Shown: positions 1 to 9,017, numbered from the stretch's first letter. The stretch: DNA of 64,000 nt from Erysipelotrichaceae bacterium (GCA_015059015.1 SVBG01000001.1:260026-324025); one strand, 5' to 3'. The notes: generated by a model from the letters alone, not told the origin. Numbers and translations are program-made.

Positions 1-912
1 GCAACATCAAAAGATATATCATATGAAGTATTAAAGAGTGAGAAAATAGATAAAGTGTATTATATTGAATGTTCTAAAATGAGTAAAAATATTAAGTCAT
101 ATGTTAAAAATTTAAAAGCATATAATAAAATAAAAAAGATTTTAAAAGAAGAAAAAGTTGAAATTGCGTATGGATTTGGTGGATATATTAGTGGAATAGG
201 AATACTTGCAGCAAAGTCTTTAAAGTTAAAAACATATTTACATGAACAAAATAGTGTAATGGGGAAAGCTAATAAATTATTATCTAAAATGGTTAATAAA
301 GTATTTTTATCATATCCAGTAAAGAAGATGAAAAAGAATTATTTATTAGTTGGTAATCCTGTTTATTTAAATGCGTTAAATGTAAAAAAAGATATATATA
401 AAATTAAGAAGAAAATTTTATTTACATCAGGTACTTTGGGTGCAAAAGTTATCAATGATTTGGCTGTTAATTTAATTAACAATGGATATTTAAAAGAATA
501 TGATATATATATTGTTACTGGTAAAAAATATTATGATAATATAAGAAACAGGGTTAATGGTCGTGTAGTTCATATATTTTCATTTAGTAATAATTTAATA
601 AATGAAATCGCATCTAGTGATATAGTAGTGTCACGTGCTGGTGCATCAACTTTATTTGAAATTATTGGAACTAGTACTCTTAGTATAATTATTCCATCTA
701 TTAATGTAACTAATAATCATCAGTATCATAATGCTGTGTATTTTAAAGAATTAGGTTGTATAGAAATGATTGAAGAAAAAGATCTAACAATGAGTAATTT
801 CATTCATAAATTAAATATGTTAAATTCAGATAAAGATATATATATAAATAATATGAAAAATTATCATTCAAATAAAATATATGATCATATGGTTGATGAG
901 GTACTGGCTTGA
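1..912 (+). CDS. murG: UDP-GlcNAc:lipid I transferase MurG, 5' end outside the window
   Basis: This enzyme adds GlcNAc to lipid I to make lipid II on the inner face of the membrane, the last cytoplasmic step of peptidoglycan precursor synthesis. The frame is open from the first base, so the gene is cut by the window edge; about 70 N-terminal residues, with the glycine-rich TGGTxGH region, are missing. Visible MurG features are an HEQNSVMGKANK segment, the GTLGA loop that opens the second Rossmann domain (classical GSxGA), and SRAGASTLFE, which fits the UDP-GlcNAc binding site. A GTG at 55 is an internal codon, not the start. The TGA stop overlaps the murB start, so the two genes are translationally coupled. 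TGA as stop also argues against a mycoplasma-type code. Confidence 0.93.
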   Translation, partial: ATSKDISYEVLKSEKIDKVYYIECSKMSKNIKSYVKNLKAYNKIKKILKEEKVEIAYGFGGYISGIGILAAKSLKLKTYLHEQNSVMGKANKLLSKMVNKVFLSYPVKKMKKNYLLVGNPVYLNALNVKKDIYKIKKKILFTSGTLGAKVINDLAVNLINNGYLKEYDIYIVTGKKYYDNIRNRVNGRVVHIFSFSNNLINEIASSDIVVSRAGASTLFEIIGTSTLSIIIPSINVTNNHQYHNAVYFKELGCIEMIEEKDLTMSNFIHKLNMLNSDKDIYINNMKNYHSNKIYDHMVDEVLA

Positions 913-1811
913 GTAAAGAGTATTTAGATTTCTATGAATATGTAAAACATAATAAGTTAGGTAGTGTTTTTAAAGATGAATCGTTAAAAAAATATTGTAC
1001 ATTAAAAATTGGTGGTAAGTGTTATATCTTATATAAGCCTAATAGTATTGATAGTTTAATTAAAGCGTATAAATTTATTTTAACAAATAAACTTGATTAT
1101 ATTGTTATTGGTAATGGATCTAATTTATTAATTAGCGATGAGTATCATTCAAAGATATTTATATGTTTGAAAAATTTAAATAAAATAATGTTAAATGAAA
1201 CTACTATTGTCTTGGAAACTGGTGTTATGGGAAATATAATATCTAAAAAGATGTCAGATTTATCTTTAAGTGGATTAGAATTTTTAGCTGGAATTCCTGG
1301 TACTATTGGTGGAATGATATATATGAATGCAGGTGCTTGGGGTAAACAAGTTAGTGATGTACTAGAGAGTATTACATATTTAGATGAGTTTGGTAAAGTG
1401 TGTGAAATGAAAAATATTAAAATCAAAGGGTTCTCTTATCGTAAGTCACCATTTATGAAAAGACATGTTATTATCTTATCCTGCACTATTAATTTAAAGT
1501 ATGATATAACATCTATTAATATTTATAATAATTATTTAGAAAAGAAAAAACTTACTCAACCACTTAATACTTATAATGCAGGTAGTACATTTAAAAATCC
1601 ACCAAATAATAGTGCGTGGAAGTTAATTAAAGATACAGTTGGAAATATAAGTGTAGAAGATGCTGGAGTAAGCACTATTCATGCAAATTTCTTAATTAAT
1701 AAAAAGAATGCAACATTTAACGATATGAAAACATTAATAACTACTATTCAAGATGAAGTGTTGAAAAAACATCATATTTTATTAGAACCTGAATGGGTGA
1801 TTATTGAATAG
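909..1811 (+). CDS. murB: UDP-N-acetylenolpyruvoylglucosamine reductase MurB
   Basis: FAD-dependent enzyme that reduces enolpyruvyl-UDP-GlcNAc with NADPH to UDP-MurNAc. At 300 residues it has the usual length of a type II (Gram-positive) MurB. Visible motifs are IGNGSNLLI (FAD pyrophosphate loop), GLEFLAGIPGTIGG with MNAGAWG, FSYRKSPF (catalytic and substrate region) and NAGSTFKNP near residue 220, followed by the VEDAGVSTIHANFLIN stretch typical of the third domain. The start is a TTG at 909 that overlaps the murG stop by four bases; translation probably depends on coupling because no good ribosome binding site precedes it. A murG-murB pair is a fragment of the dcw cell-wall cluster; murC lies 60 kb away in this genome. 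Confidence 0.93.
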   Translation: MSKEYLDFYEYVKHNKLGSVFKDESLKKYCTLKIGGKCYILYKPNSIDSLIKAYKFILTNKLDYIVIGNGSNLLISDEYHSKIFICLKNLNKIMLNETTIVLETGVMGNIISKKMSDLSLSGLEFLAGIPGTIGGMIYMNAGAWGKQVSDVLESITYLDEFGKVCEMKNIKIKGFSYRKSPFMKRHVIILSCTINLKYDITSINIYNNYLEKKKLTQPLNTYNAGSTFKNPPNNSAWKLIKDTVGNISVEDAGVSTIHANFLINKKNATFNDMKTLITTIQDEVLKKHHILLEPEWVIIE

Positions 1812-1821
1812 GTAAAAAAAC

Positions 1822-1855
1822 ATTCATAAGTTGTATATTTTCATATACTACTTAT
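1822..1855 (+). promoter_or_regulatory. Inverted repeat ahead of the cotJ operon
   Basis: CATAAGT at 1822 pairs with ACTTATG ending at 1855, with further pairing of GTATAT and ATATAC inside. It sits just upstream of the GAAGGAGG ribosome binding site and lacks a T-run, so it is not an ordinary terminator. CATATACT at 1842-1849 resembles the -10 of sporulation sigma-E promoters (CATACANT), but no convincing -35 was found. Either an operator or a 5' stem in the cotJ message is possible. Confidence 0.35.
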
Positions 1856-1870
1856 GAAGGAGGTTATGCT

Positions 1871-2248
1871 ATGTTTAATCATTATAATTATTTTGATAAT
1901 TATGGTAGTCGCGATACAAGATTTTATGTTGCGTTACAAGGATTATCAAAAGGTAATATGAGTCAAGGCTTATATGATAATTTTGGTAATTACGTTCCAA
2001 GAGAATTACCTTATACTGATGAAAATGCTTTAAGAGCATATGCATTTGCGATTGTTGATTTAGGACTATATTTAGATACACATCCAAATGAAGCTAATGT
2101 GAAAATACTTTATGATCAATATGTAGCTAAATACAATGAAATTGTAAAGAAAATGGAAAATAGTAATAAAATGTTAAATATTACTACACCTAATACTGAT
2201 AAAGTATGGACATGGCCTAAATGTTTTCCTTGGGAGGCGAAAAACTAA
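1871..2248 (+). CDS. cotJB: Spore coat protein, CotJB with a CotJA-like N-terminus
   Basis: CotJ proteins are spore coat components made in the mother cell. The C-terminal 75 residues are CotJB-like: an AYAFAIVDLGLYLDTHP helix segment and a WPKCFPWE end, with the FAIxDLxLYLDTHP pattern diagnostic for the family. The N-terminal 50 residues hold a segment GNMSQGLYDNFGNYVPRELP that resembles CotJA proteins, so this looks like a CotJA-CotJB fusion; normally these are two genes. A strong GAAGGAGG precedes the ATG. The stop codon overlaps the start of cotJC, as in the usual cotJA-cotJB-cotJC operon. The CotJB call is firm; the CotJA part is an inference from short similarity. Confidence 0.85.
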   Translation: MFNHYNYFDNYGSRDTRFYVALQGLSKGNMSQGLYDNFGNYVPRELPYTDENALRAYAFAIVDLGLYLDTHPNEANVKILYDQYVAKYNEIVKKMENSNKMLNITTPNTDKVWTWPKCFPWEAKN

Positions 2249-2805
2249 TGTGGCAGTATAATAAATTAATGCAGTACCCACTTAATATTACTAAGAAAGA
2301 CTTAAAAATGGCAAAAAATTTACTTAGCCAATATGGTGGTCCGCAAGGAGAACTTGGTGCAGCACTAAGATATCTTAATCAAAGAATTACTATGCCTGAT
2401 GATATGGGACGTGCAGTTTTAAATGATATCGGAACTGAAGAACTTGCTCATGTAGAAATGCTACAAACAATGATTTATTTACTAATGAAAGATGCAACAA
2501 TTGATGAACTTAAAAAAGAAGGATTAGATGGTTGGTTTACTGAACACGGAAAAGATATCTTCCCAGCAAACAATGAAGCAATTAGTTTTACTACTGATTA
2601 TATTTCATCAGTAGGAGATCCAATCGCAAATATTGTAGAAGATATGGCAGCAGAACAAAAAGCGCGTGCAGTATATGAACACTTAATTTTATTAACTGAT
2701 AATCAAGAAGTTATTCAACCATTATTATTCTTAAGACAACGTGAAGTAGTTCATTATGAAAGATTTAGAGAATTATTAGAACATTATCGTAAAATGGGTT
2801 ATTAA
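2248..2805 (+). CDS. cotJC: Spore coat protein CotJC, manganese catalase family
   Basis: CotJC is a ferritin-fold protein related to manganese catalase that is packed in the spore coat, probably protecting against peroxide. The 185-residue product shows the carboxylate/histidine pattern of that fold: GELGAALRYLNQR, IGTEELAHVEML (ExxH pair), a second EDMAAEQKARAVYEHL helix and LRQREVVHYERF. The start chosen is the ATG at 2248, which overlaps the cotJB stop (TAATG) and follows a GGGAGG site; an upstream ATG at 2221 lies inside cotJB and would give an N-terminus unlike the family (MWQYxKxxQYP is the usual start). A hairpin at 2805-2829 ends the operon. Confidence 0.95.
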   Translation: MWQYNKLMQYPLNITKKDLKMAKNLLSQYGGPQGELGAALRYLNQRITMPDDMGRAVLNDIGTEELAHVEMLQTMIYLLMKDATIDELKKEGLDGWFTEHGKDIFPANNEAISFTTDYISSVGDPIANIVEDMAAEQKARAVYEHLILLTDNQEVIQPLLFLRQREVVHYERFRELLEHYRKMGY

Positions 2806-2829
2806 AAATAGGGCTATATGCCCTATTTT
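2805..2829 (+). terminator. Terminator of the cotJ operon
   Basis: AAAATAGGG pairs with CCCTATTTT around a 7-base loop directly after the cotJC stop. The T-run is the 3' arm of the stem, so it may be a moderate terminator. Confidence 0.6.
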
Positions 2830-2855
2830 GTGTTATAATGAATTTGGGTGATAAA

Positions 2856-3374
2856 ATGAAAGTAATGGTTGTATCTGATATTCACGGAAATAGTGAAAAA
2901 TTTAAAATAGCAATCGATTTTATGAAAACAGAAGAAATTGATAAAATGATTATTTTAGGTGATATATTTAATAATTATTATGAATTAAATACATCCTCAA
3001 AAGATATTAGTAATATGATATGGAATATTGCAGATAAAGTAACAATTATTAGGGGAAATAATGATACTAGTTTTGATGAGTCTCTTCTTCCAGTAGGATT
3101 AATTAATTATTATGAAACAGTAATTAACGGAATGAGATGTTATTTTCATCATGGGCATTTAAGGTTAAGAAATAACAGTAGTGTTAAACTTTATGCAAGC
3201 GGTCATACACATGTATCTAGATTAAAAATAGTAGATGATGTAATATATTTAAATCCAGGATCAATCGGTAGACCAAGAGACTATACAGGTGGTAGTTTTG
3301 CGGTAATAAGTGAATATGCTATTACAGTGTTTGATTTGTCATTAAATGTAATATTTGAACATAAAATATACTAG
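2856..3374 (+). CDS. YfcE/MJ0936-type metallophosphodiesterase
   Basis: Small calcineurin-fold phosphodiesterase that binds two metal ions. All motifs are present in order: VSDIHGN near the start, LGDIFNN, RGNND, HHGH, SGHTHVS and NPGSIGRPR. The family hydrolyses model phosphodiesters and some members act on cyclic nucleotides, but the natural substrate here cannot be told. The ATG at 2856 is preferred because GGGTG lies seven bases before it; an in-frame ATG at 2838 overlaps a likely -10 (TATAAT, 2833-2838) and has no ribosome binding site. The gene stands alone between the cotJ terminator and the promoter of the next gene. Confidence 0.9.
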   Translation: MKVMVVSDIHGNSEKFKIAIDFMKTEEIDKMIILGDIFNNYYELNTSSKDISNMIWNIADKVTIIRGNNDTSFDESLLPVGLINYYETVINGMRCYFHHGHLRLRNNSSVKLYASGHTHVSRLKIVDDVIYLNPGSIGRPRDYTGGSFAVISEYAITVFDLSLNVIFEHKIY

Positions 3375-3399
3375 TTTAAATATTTTATTCTAATATTTG

Positions 3400-3428
3400 T
3401 TGATTTTAAACAATTATAGTTGTATAAT
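3400..3428 (+). promoter_or_regulatory. Vegetative promoter of the 3456 gene
   Basis: TTGATT at 3400-3405 and a perfect TATAAT at 3423-3428 with 17 bases between; the gene starts 27 bases downstream behind AAAGGAGG. Confidence 0.75.
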
Positions 3429-3455
3429 TAAATTACCAAAATAAAGGAGGAAATT

Positions 3456-3698
3456 ATGGATAATAGAGTTTTATTTGGTGTAATGTGTATTATTTTTAAT
3501 TCAATTGGTGTTCCTTGTTTTATGCAAGGTGAAATTAAAAAAGGAATCCTAAGAATTGTTTTAGGTATTATTACTTTTGGTATTATTGAAATTATTAATT
3601 TTGTTAAAGGTATTATTCTTGGCGTTCAAGTTTTAAAAATGACAGACGAAGAATATGCTGAAAAGAAATATACTTTATCAAGTGGTATTCCTGCGTAA
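3456..3698 (+). CDS. Small membrane protein, TM2-like
   Basis: The 80-residue product has two hydrophobic helices (about residues 6-24 and 30-53) linked by a short turn with QGEIKKGI, an arrangement like the TM2 domain, followed by a short charged tail. I do not recognise a specific function. It has its own promoter (3400-3428) and AAAGGAGG ribosome binding site and is followed by a strong hairpin at 3701-3741, so it is a single-gene unit. Good codon periodicity and expression signals support it as real. Confidence 0.75.
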   Translation: MDNRVLFGVMCIIFNSIGVPCFMQGEIKKGILRIVLGIITFGIIEIINFVKGIILGVQVLKMTDEEYAEKKYTLSSGIPA

Positions 3699-3700
3699 TT

Positions 3701-3741
3701 AAAAAATAGACTTCTACATTTTTTGTAGAAGTCTATTTTTT
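3701..3741. terminator. Bidirectional terminator
   Basis: A 17-base stem (AAATAGACTTCTAC / GTAGAAGTCTATTT) with A- and T-runs on both sides separates the convergent 3456 gene and the ABC exporter gene and can serve both. Confidence 0.88.
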
Positions 3742-5475
3742 TTATAGATTTTTAAATTGATATTGATATAGATTTTCATAAATTCCTTTTTTTGCGATTA
3801 GTTCTTCATGAGTACCTTCTTCAAGAATTCCTTCACTTGTGATTACAACAATTTTATCGGCATTTTTAACAGTTGAAAGTCTATGTGCTACTACTATTGT
3901 TGTTCTACCACTACTTAAGCGTTCTAGTGCTTGTTGAATTTGCATTTCTGTAACGTTATCTAGTGCTGATGTTGCTTCATCAAGAATTAGAATAGGTGGA
4001 TTTTTTAAGAATGCTCTTGCGATAGATACTCTTTGTTTTTGACCACCGGATAGTTTTACACCACGTTCTCCAACATAAGTATTGTAACCATCTTCTAGTG
4101 TCATAACGAAGTCATGAATATTAGCAAGGCGTGCTGCTTCGATAATTTCTTCATCTGTTGCGTCAAGATTACCATAAGCAATATTTTCTTTAATTGTTCC
4201 ACCAAATAAGAATACGTCTTGTGCAACAATTCCTATTTTTGTACGTAGTGAAGAAAGAGAAAATTCTCTTATATCTGTTCCATCAATTGTAATTGATCCA
4301 TCTAAGATTTCATAAAATCTTGGAAGTAAGTGACAAATTGTTGTTTTACCTCCACCTGTAGGACCAACTAGTGCAACAGTCTGTCCTTTTTTAATTGTAA
4401 GTGAAAGATTTTTTAAAATTAGTTTTTCTTCAGTATCATCTTTAACATTATATTTAAAAGATACGTCGTTGTATTTAATTTCTTCTTTAAAATCATCTAA
4501 AATAATAGGGTTTGTAGGTTCTAATTCATTCTCTAAATTTAAGATTTCTTGGAATCTTGCAAAACCTGTCATACCATTTTGAATTTGTTCAAATATAGCA
4601 ACTAATGTTCTTATTGGATTAATAATCATTGTGATATATAGAATTGCTGCTGCAAATCCATCAGCATTAATTCTACCAAAATACCAGAAGATACTTCCTG
4701 CTACAAGTGCAAGTAGATATAAGAAGTCATTGAAGAATGCCATTCCACTACCAAAGACACCCATTTGATGGTATGCTTTTTTTCTTGCAGCTTGATATTT
4801 AACGTTTGCTTTTTCAAATTTATCTATTTCATGGTTCATTGCAGTATAAGCTTTTGATACTCTAATTCCTGAAATACTTGATTCTACGCTTGCGTTTATT
4901 TCTCCTGTTTCAATACGGGTTTGTTTCCAAGCAGTAGTCATATGTTTTCTTCTTATTGCTGCGAATAATACAATGAATGGTACAGCTGCAAATATAATTG
5001 CAGTAAGTAATGGATCTACTCTTAAGCACATTAGAATACCTGCACCTATTAATGTAACAAAAGATAAGAAGATATCTTCTGGTCCATGGTGGGCAAGTTC
5101 TGTTATTTCTTGTAAGTCATTAACAATTCTTGACATTATTGTGCCTGTCTTATTATCATCAAAATAAGAAAATGGAAGTTGTTGTAATTTTTTAAATAAT
5201 TCAGTACGCATATCTGCTTGAATATATACACCTAACCAGTGTCCATAGTTTTGAATTATATAGTTTAGAATTGCTTTTAGTATATATATACTTAGTAAAA
5301 TAACGCCAGAGATGATTAGGGCATTAAGATTCTTGTTTGGTGCATAGTCATTAATAATATCTTGTGCTAAATATGGATAAACTAAATTACATAATGCGAC
5401 AAGTAATGCACAAAACATATCAAATATAAATAGTGGCATATGTGGTTTATAGTATTTACAAAATTTTTTTAGCAT
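3742..5475 (-). CDS. ABC exporter, fused membrane and ATPase domains
   Basis: Half-transporter of the MsbA/LmrA/BmrA type that works as a dimer. Residues 1-310 form a six-helix ABC type-1 transmembrane domain. The ATPase domain follows with Walker A GPTGGGKTT near residue 370, Q-loop VAQDVFLFGG, signature LSGGQKQR, Walker B ILILDEATSALD and the H-loop VAHRLST. The Walker A has Gly in place of the usual Ser/Cys before GGKT, which is tolerated. At 577 residues it has normal length. Start supported by AGGAGGT eight bases upstream. It is a lone gene with no partner half-transporter beside it; substrate (lipid, drug or peptide) cannot be predicted. Confidence 0.93.
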   Translation of the reverse strand: MLKKFCKYYKPHMPLFIFDMFCALLVALCNLVYPYLAQDIINDYAPNKNLNALIISGVILLSIYILKAILNYIIQNYGHWLGVYIQADMRTELFKKLQQLPFSYFDDNKTGTIMSRIVNDLQEITELAHHGPEDIFLSFVTLIGAGILMCLRVDPLLTAIIFAAVPFIVLFAAIRRKHMTTAWKQTRIETGEINASVESSISGIRVSKAYTAMNHEIDKFEKANVKYQAARKKAYHQMGVFGSGMAFFNDFLYLLALVAGSIFWYFGRINADGFAAAILYITMIINPIRTLVAIFEQIQNGMTGFARFQEILNLENELEPTNPIILDDFKEEIKYNDVSFKYNVKDDTEEKLILKNLSLTIKKGQTVALVGPTGGGKTTICHLLPRFYEILDGSITIDGTDIREFSLSSLRTKIGIVAQDVFLFGGTIKENIAYGNLDATDEEIIEAARLANIHDFVMTLEDGYNTYVGERGVKLSGGQKQRVSIARAFLKNPPILILDEATSALDNVTEMQIQQALERLSSGRTTIVVAHRLSTVKNADKIVVITSEGILEEGTHEELIAKKGIYENLYQYQFKNL

Positions 5476-5575
5476 ATTTACCTCCTCTTTTAATATGTAT
5501 TATATTTAATTTTTTATGTTTATTCAAGGAGAAAACTCTTTAAAAAATAGAGAAAAATAAAAACTTACATATCTT

Positions 5576-5604
5576 TTGAAAATAAATTAAAAATATGATA
5601 TAAT
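5576..5604 (+). promoter_or_regulatory. Promoter of ackA-ftsZ
   Basis: TTGAAA (5576-5581), 17-base spacer, TATAAT (5599-5604), 48 bases before ackA. No other promoter or terminator is visible between here and the end of ftsZ. Confidence 0.8.
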
Positions 5605-5652
5605 AAATATACTTTAAATTATCAAAATAAAATACATTGGAGGATTCGAAAA

Positions 5653-6870
5653 ATGAGTAAAATTATGGCAGTTAATGCTGGAAGTTCATCTTTAAAGTTT
5701 CAATTATTAGAAATGACTAAAACAAGTGAAGTTGTTTTAACAGAAGGGATTTTTGAAAAAATTGGTCAACCTGAACCTATCTTTACTATTAAATATGATG
5801 GTAAAAAAGATTCTAAATTTGTTCCTGAAGTTAGAAATCATGCAGATAGTGTTGCTATGTTACTTAAAGTTTTAGTTGAAAAAGGAATTGTTAAAGATTT
5901 AAATGAAATTAAAGGTGTTGGTCACCGTATTTTACACTGTGGTGAAAAGTATTCTGATTCAGTTATTATGAATGAAGAATCAATTGCAGTTGTTGAATCA
6001 GTTAATGACTTAGGTCCACTACATAATCCTGCAAACTTAACAGGTGTTCGTGCATTTATGAAAGCATTACCTGATGTTGTTAATGTTGGTGTATTTGATA
6101 CATCATTCCATTTAACTATGCCTGATGAAGCATATATGTATGCTTGTCCTTATGAATGGTATGAAAAATATCGTGTTCGTAAATATGGTTTCCATGGAAC
6201 ATCTCATAAATACGTTGCATATAGAACTGCTGAAATTTTAGGTAAACCACTTGAAGAATTAAGAATTATTACTTGTCATATTGGTAATGGTGCATCACTT
6301 GCTGCTATTAAATATGGTAAAGTTGTTGACACTTCAATGGGGCTTACACCACTTGATGGTTTAGTAATGGGTACAAGAAGTGGTACACTAGATCCTGCTG
6401 TTATTCAATTTATCTCAAATCATGAGGGTTTCACATCTAATAGAATTGTAGATATTTTAAATAAAAAATCTGGTTTCTATGGATTTACAGGTGGTCACAG
6501 TGATGCACGTGAAGTAAGAGCTCTTCAAGCTGAAGGTGATTATAAAGCAGATTTAATTTTAAGAATGCAAGAAAAGAGTATTGCTGATTATATTGGTCAA
6601 TACTTTGTATATATGGGTGGTGTTGATGTAATTGTCTTCACTGCAGGTATTGGTGAAAAATCTCCTGAATGTCGTTTACATGTAATTGATAGAATTAAAG
6701 AAGCATTACAAATTGAAATTGATGAAAAAGTAAACGAAATTAAGGGTGAAGAACTAGAAATTAGTACACCAAATTCAAAAGTTAAAGTTCTAGTTGTTCC
6801 TACAAATGAAGAATTAATGATTGCTCGTGATTGTATTAGAGTAGGGAAAATTGAATTAGAAGAAAAATAA
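5653..6870 (+). CDS. ackA: Acetate kinase
   Basis: Converts acetyl phosphate and ADP to acetate and ATP, the energy-yielding end of acetate fermentation. The 405-residue product has the standard length and the sugar-kinase-fold signatures: VNAGSSSLKFQL at the N-terminus, HRILHCGEKYSDS, FDTSFHLTMP, RKYGFHGTSHKYV (catalytic His/Arg region), HIGNGASLAAI, MGLTPLDGLVMGTRSG and FTAGIGE near the end. Ribosome binding site TTGGAGGA. It lies 35 bases upstream of ftsZ with no terminator between, so the two are probably co-transcribed from the promoter at 5576-5604. No pta gene is present in the window. Confidence 0.97.
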   Translation: MSKIMAVNAGSSSLKFQLLEMTKTSEVVLTEGIFEKIGQPEPIFTIKYDGKKDSKFVPEVRNHADSVAMLLKVLVEKGIVKDLNEIKGVGHRILHCGEKYSDSVIMNEESIAVVESVNDLGPLHNPANLTGVRAFMKALPDVVNVGVFDTSFHLTMPDEAYMYACPYEWYEKYRVRKYGFHGTSHKYVAYRTAEILGKPLEELRIITCHIGNGASLAAIKYGKVVDTSMGLTPLDGLVMGTRSGTLDPAVIQFISNHEGFTSNRIVDILNKKSGFYGFTGGHSDAREVRALQAEGDYKADLILRMQEKSIADYIGQYFVYMGGVDVIVFTAGIGEKSPECRLHVIDRIKEALQIEIDEKVNEIKGEELEISTPNSKVKVLVVPTNEELMIARDCIRVGKIELEEK

Positions 6871-6905
6871 GAATTATTTATAAATAAATTTAAGGAGGTC
6901 ATAAC

Positions 6906-8012
6906 ATGGATCAACATGAAGAAATGTTTAGTGCCAAACCGGTAATTAAAGTTGTCGGTGTTGGTGGTGGCGGTGGAAATGCCGTAAACAGAATGATCGA
7001 AAATGACTTAAAAGATGTTGAATATATCGTTATTAATACCGATTGTCAAGTTCTTCGTTTATCAAAAGCGGAAAATAGAATTCAAATTGGTCGTAAACTT
7101 ACTAAAGGTTTAGGTGCTGGTGCGGATCCTGAAATTGGTAAGGAAGCTGCTTTAGAAAATATTGAAGAGATTAAAGCTGCAATTGAAGGTGCTGATTTAG
7201 TATTTATTACTGCTGGTATGGGTGGTGGAACTGGTACTGGTGCTGCTCCAATTGTTGCTAAATGTGCAAAAGAAAATGGTGCTTTAGTTGTAGGTATTGT
7301 AACAAAACCATTTGGTTTTGAAGGTCGTAGAAGAATGCAACAAGCTATCAATGGTATTGAAGAAATGAAACCATATGTAGATACATTAGTAATAATTCCT
7401 AACGATAAATTATTAGAAATTATTGGTACTAATACTACTTATCTTGAAGCATTTAGTGAAGCTGATAATGTATTAAGACGTGGTGTTCAAGGTATTTCAG
7501 ATATAATCAATTTACCTGGTTTAGTTAATGTAGACTTTGCTGATGTACGTACAGTTCTTAAAAATAAAGGTACAGCACTAATGGGTATTGGTATTGCGAG
7601 TGGTCCAAATCGTGCAATTGAAGCTGCAAGAGAAGCTATTCAAAGTCCATTACTTGAAATTGATATTAATGGTGCTACTGATGCAATTGTTCAAATCACA
7701 AGTAATGAAGATATCACAATGCGTGAAATTGAAGAAATAGTTGCTGAAATTAGAAACGCGTCTTCATCAGAAATTGAAATCATTAATGGTACAGGATTCA
7801 ATTTAGATCTAAATGGTGAAGTTATTGTAACTGTTATCGCAACAGGTTTTGATAAACCTAAAAAAGAAGGAGACGAAAATCCTAACTATGTACAACCACC
7901 AAAAGCTCCAAAAGAGCCTGAACCACAAGTTTCAGGTGGTGCTACAAATGAAAAAGAACCAGAACGTAGTGAAACAAAAGTTCCAAGCTGGTTACAAAAT
8001 CGTTTTAGATAA
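6906..8012 (+). CDS. ftsZ: Cell division GTPase FtsZ
   Basis: Tubulin homologue that forms the Z ring. Key elements are [12 protein letters not shown] near residue 20, the tubulin signature [23 protein letters not shown], the NTDCQVL loop and the catalytic T7 region [11 protein letters not shown]. The core is followed by a linker rich in Pro, Glu and Lys (residues 315-355) and the conserved C-terminal peptide [10 protein letters not shown] that binds FtsA or SepF. Length 368 is normal. Ribosome binding site AAGGAGG. Unusually, the upstream neighbour is ackA rather than ftsA, and no other division gene is adjacent. Confidence 0.98.
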   Translation: MDQHEEMFSAKPVIKVVGVGGGGGNAVNRMIENDLKDVEYIVINTDCQVLRLSKAENRIQIGRKLTKGLGAGADPEIGKEAALENIEEIKAAIEGADLVFITAGMGGGTGTGAAPIVAKCAKENGALVVGIVTKPFGFEGRRRMQQAINGIEEMKPYVDTLVIIPNDKLLEIIGTNTTYLEAFSEADNVLRRGVQGISDIINLPGLVNVDFADVRTVLKNKGTALMGIGIASGPNRAIEAAREAIQSPLLEIDINGATDAIVQITSNEDITMREIEEIVAEIRNASSSEIEIINGTGFNLDLNGEVIVTVIATGFDKPKKEGDENPNYVQPPKAPKEPEPQVSGGATNEKEPERSETKVPSWLQNRFR

Positions 8013-8014
8013 TT

Positions 8015-8046
8015 AAATATATGCAAATTCTTGCATATATTTTTTT
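8015..8046 (+). terminator. Terminator after ftsZ
   Basis: A 12-base stem (AAATATATGCAA / TTGCATATATTT) with a 4-base loop runs into a T-run directly after the ftsZ stop. Confidence 0.85.
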
Positions 8047-8072
8047 GTTTTTAGACTATATTACACAATTAG

Positions 8073-8101
8073 TTGACAATGTGTAAAAAAAGTGTGATAA
8101 T
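8073..8101 (+). promoter_or_regulatory. Promoter of the 8149 gene
   Basis: Consensus TTGACA (8073-8078), 17-base spacer and GATAAT (8096-8101), 48 bases before the start codon. Confidence 0.75.
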
Positions 8102-8148
8102 ATAAATAATAGAAAATAAAATATTTTTCTATTAAAGGAGGAAAAAAA

Positions 8149-9012
8149 ATGAAATTAGATGGAATCGCTGATGTAAGAAGAGAACTGTCCTCAATGTCTC
8201 CTTTGACTGATAATCCTTTAAATATTACAATGAGTTATAAGAATTTTGATGATGTTGTTGAAGTTTTAAATTTACTTTATGAAAAAGGATGGAATGATTT
8301 TTCAGACATTAGATGCAGTACTTTTGATAAAGTTGAAACTACAACTTATTCAGATGGATCTTCAAAGGAAACTGATCGCACAACATATTATAAAATTGAA
8401 GGAAAAGTTACTTCTAGCTTATCTTATGATGAACTTCGTGAATTTGAATCTTGGAAGGAAAAATACTACGATGCTGTAGATAAAGTTCATATGGCTCAAG
8501 CCGATTTAAAAGAAGCTAGTAAATATGAAGAATATTTAAACATTAGAAAAACACCTATCGCATCAATAATTTTATTATTATTTGGTATATTTGCTATCGT
8601 AGCTTCAGTTTTAGTAATTATTAAATTTAAAGATCCATTCTTAAATTTTCTTTTCTATTCAGAAGAAGGAAGTACAATGACATATGAAGAATTACTTGCT
8701 ATGTATGACCTACCTGCAGTTATGTATGATGCTGTATTCCCATTTACTTTATTATTTGTATTCTTAGGTCCTGTTGCATTATTCATATCATTAATGATTA
8801 AATTGCGTCGTGTAAAGAATATTAAGTATTCTATTAAGAATAGAGATCAATTAGAAGATGGTATTGCCGAAGCAAGACAACGTTTAGAAGCTGCATATAA
8901 TAATTTAGAAAAATATAAAAGAAGAATGCCAAATTGGTATAGCGCTGAAGCATTTACTAAAGTTGGACATTCAATATATTATTTTAATGAATTTCTTGTG
9001 AGTTTTGATTAG
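8149..9012 (+). CDS. Membrane protein of unknown function with coiled coil
   Basis: I do not recognise this 287-residue protein. Residues 1-85 are soluble with a Tyr/Ser/Thr-rich TTTYSDGSSKETDRTT strand region; about 95-128 and 235-265 are Lys/Glu/Ala-rich and likely helical or coiled-coil; two transmembrane helices lie at about 138-160 (ASIILLLFGIFAIVAS) and 194-220 (FPFTLLFVFLGPVALFIS), with a short acidic stretch between them that would face the outside. Ribosome binding site AAAGGAGG, own promoter (8073-8101) and terminator (9018-9044), so it is an independent, probably well-expressed unit. Confidence 0.75.
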   Translation: MKLDGIADVRRELSSMSPLTDNPLNITMSYKNFDDVVEVLNLLYEKGWNDFSDIRCSTFDKVETTTYSDGSSKETDRTTYYKIEGKVTSSLSYDELREFESWKEKYYDAVDKVHMAQADLKEASKYEEYLNIRKTPIASIILLLFGIFAIVASVLVIIKFKDPFLNFLFYSEEGSTMTYEELLAMYDLPAVMYDAVFPFTLLFVFLGPVALFISLMIKLRRVKNIKYSIKNRDQLEDGIAEARQRLEAAYNNLEKYKRRMPNWYSAEAFTKVGHSIYYFNEFLVSFD

Positions 9013-9017
9013 AGTAT

